Assembly: GCA_022560025.1 (NCBI GenBank)
Contig: JAFISE010000037.1
Span: 1-64,000 of the forward strand
DNA: 64,000 nucleotides
Direction: 5' to 3'
Source: Stagonosporopsis chrysanthemi
Lineage: Eukaryota; Ascomycota; Dothideomycetes; Pleosporales; Didymellaceae
Below, piece after piece: positions 62,742-64,000 of the stretch. Numbering within the stretch: the stretch's first letter is position 1; each line of letters begins with the position of its first letter. Both the position numbers and the translations under genes were made by a program. The notes under the pieces were generated by a model that made no database searches, was not told the origin of the DNA, and saw nothing but the letters and a program-made list of their open reading frames with translations.

Positions 62742-64000
62742 ATTACACTTTCAATGAAGACAAGCTAGTGAGGTGCTCGGTACTGTTTCTTGTCTGCCTA
62801 AGTTCCATTGCGTACGCAATCATCACGTTAGTTTCCAATGCTTGCTGGAATAAATTACTTCTGTGAGCTGCAATTCTTGATATTCTCTTCCTACACGCCT
62901 TAATTCTTGCTCGTCCTATCATCTCTTGGCAGCATAACTTTCTGTCAGTGAGGCGGATAAGTACCCAGGGTCAGATTGGCTGAATCCTATAGACGCTTCT
63001 GCAGCTCCGCTTAGTCCAACTGCCTCATATCTCTCCGAGCATCTCGTTGCGATTTGACTCCTGTGGGCCTGAACACTTTGGATTCCTTTGCGCGCCACGA
63101 CTGTCCAGCAAGATTTCTGGTCATGTCGTAGAGACAGTGTTCTCCACTTAGGAACGATTCCTCAGCGAGTCTACACGATTATGACCAGGTTGTTAGTGAC
63201 GCGCAGCATCTCGAAGCAGCGAGGGATCGCGCACCCTATTGACTTCTGCAATTTCAGACAGGGCAGATGAATCGGTCTCCGCTTCTTTCAGCACAGCAGA
63301 ACTTTTTCTCATAGACTGTATGTGCGCCCGGGTACTCTGGAGGAGGTGCGAACAATCGCGCAGAGATGTCGGCGAGAGCAAGTAGGACGTTTGCGTAAAG
63401 CGCACCGAAGAAAGCCATGCCAAATTTCTGTAGAAGAATTCACGAGAAGATGTTTGGAGGTCCTGTCCGAATGATGACAATAGTGACTTGTTTTCTTTTC
63501 TTTGTGTGCTTGAGGGCTGCGTTACACAGGGCTGCGGCACAGTTGTAGGCTGGCAACCGATGTAGGCAACCAATGCATGTAGTTACAACTTCGGAAGTTG
63601 ATCATACAGACCCAAGCTGTTGGATTCGCAGATATTACCGATCATACGCAGTGTAGCGTACTGGTCTTTGACCGCCACATGCGAGGCGTCCGTTAAGGGC
63701 TCGGAAAGCTCGCTGACGTGCAATGCCTTCATTGTTTTCTTGTTAGAAGCTTTGTCGGGTTTTCAAATGTCGAAGAGAAATCAAAACCAACGCCAGATGC
63801 CCGGATCCCTCGAAGACTGTAACACCAGTATATCAGAAAAAGCAGTCGGCCAGCTGTGCGATCGGAAGGAAAAAGCATGCATCGCACCCAAAAAGCACTT
63901 CTAGCGTCGCGACGTGAGGCCTCAAAGCAAGACTATGTGATACACCCTTCAACAATGACGTTTATAGCTCCAGTGCAATCCGTCCCTAGAATACAGAAGA
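62742..64000. other. Terminal region, nothing recognised
   Basis: Short open frames only. The plus-strand frame at 63620-63904 and the minus-strand frame at 63573-63193 show no family motif. The window ends without a gene running off the edge that I can identify. Confidence 0.45.

Overview
This is nuclear DNA of a filamentous ascomycete. The genes have one to eight exons and mostly 45-65 bp introns with fungal splice signals. Both tRNA-like loci carry anticodon-loop introns. The families present (Argonaute, a 7TM-RGS protein of GprK type, an Mtr-type amino-acid permease, a CYP52-like P450, an AMSH-like deubiquitinase, a Zn2Cys6 regulator) are typical of Pezizomycotina. A member of the Dothideomycetes is my best guess, but that is an inference from gene style and not a search result.

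Layout. At 1-1780 there is a decayed repeat block with a tRNA-Glu fragment. From 1782 to 7606 lie an AF470-like monooxygenase, a 2EXR/F-box-like protein, a PP28/PDAP1-type phosphoprotein and an HNH-domain protein with a probable GC-AG intron. From 8474 to 12075 is a complete eight-exon Argonaute with a DEDH catalytic set. After a 2.4 kb gap come RNA14 (14499-17783) and UNC-50/GMH1 (18356-19295), then tRNA-Asp (20039-20125). A BTB protein with an internal RING finger follows at 20854-21752 and is broken by an in-frame TAG. From 22111 to 30251 are an uncharacterised protein, a long probably mitochondrial protein and a large low-complexity nuclear-type protein. From 30680 to 36692 are the Sro7/Lgl/tomosyn-type WD40 protein and the 7TM-RGS receptor. 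A long poly-C tract (37009-37149) separates these from the chaperonin subunit CCT7 (37596-39445).

From 39911 to 45743 there are a short F-box-like protein, an amino-acid permease, a GPI-anchored-type protein whose 5' end I could not complete, and the P450. From 45744 to 48555 is gene-poor sequence containing a short tandem repeat and a frameshifted, stop-ridden protein-kinase relic. A secreted GH27 alpha-galactosidase (48556-50147) has an unexpected RDEL C-terminus. After a 2.5 kb gap the last part is dense: a protein kinase and MTQ2 that share a CTAG stop, SDHAF3, a Cys-rich protein with a CaaX-like end, PKR1, an AMSH-like deubiquitinase, a spherulin-like cupin with a one-base frameshift, and a Zn2Cys6 factor with a second probable GC-AG intron.

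Most genes are single-copy housekeeping genes that do not form an operon or an obvious biosynthetic cluster. Themes are RNA (Argonaute, RNA14), membrane traffic and ubiquitin sorting (UNC-50, Sro7, AMSH-like, PKR1), protein folding and translation (CCT7, MTQ2) and mitochondria (SDHAF3, the long 22-27 kb protein). I see no CRISPR array, intact transposon or convincing new multi-gene system. The most unusual material is the two GC-AG introns, the BTB-RING pseudogene, the kinase relic, the poly-C tract and a possible internal Argonaute promoter. Exon limits come from reading splice signals and reading frame by eye.
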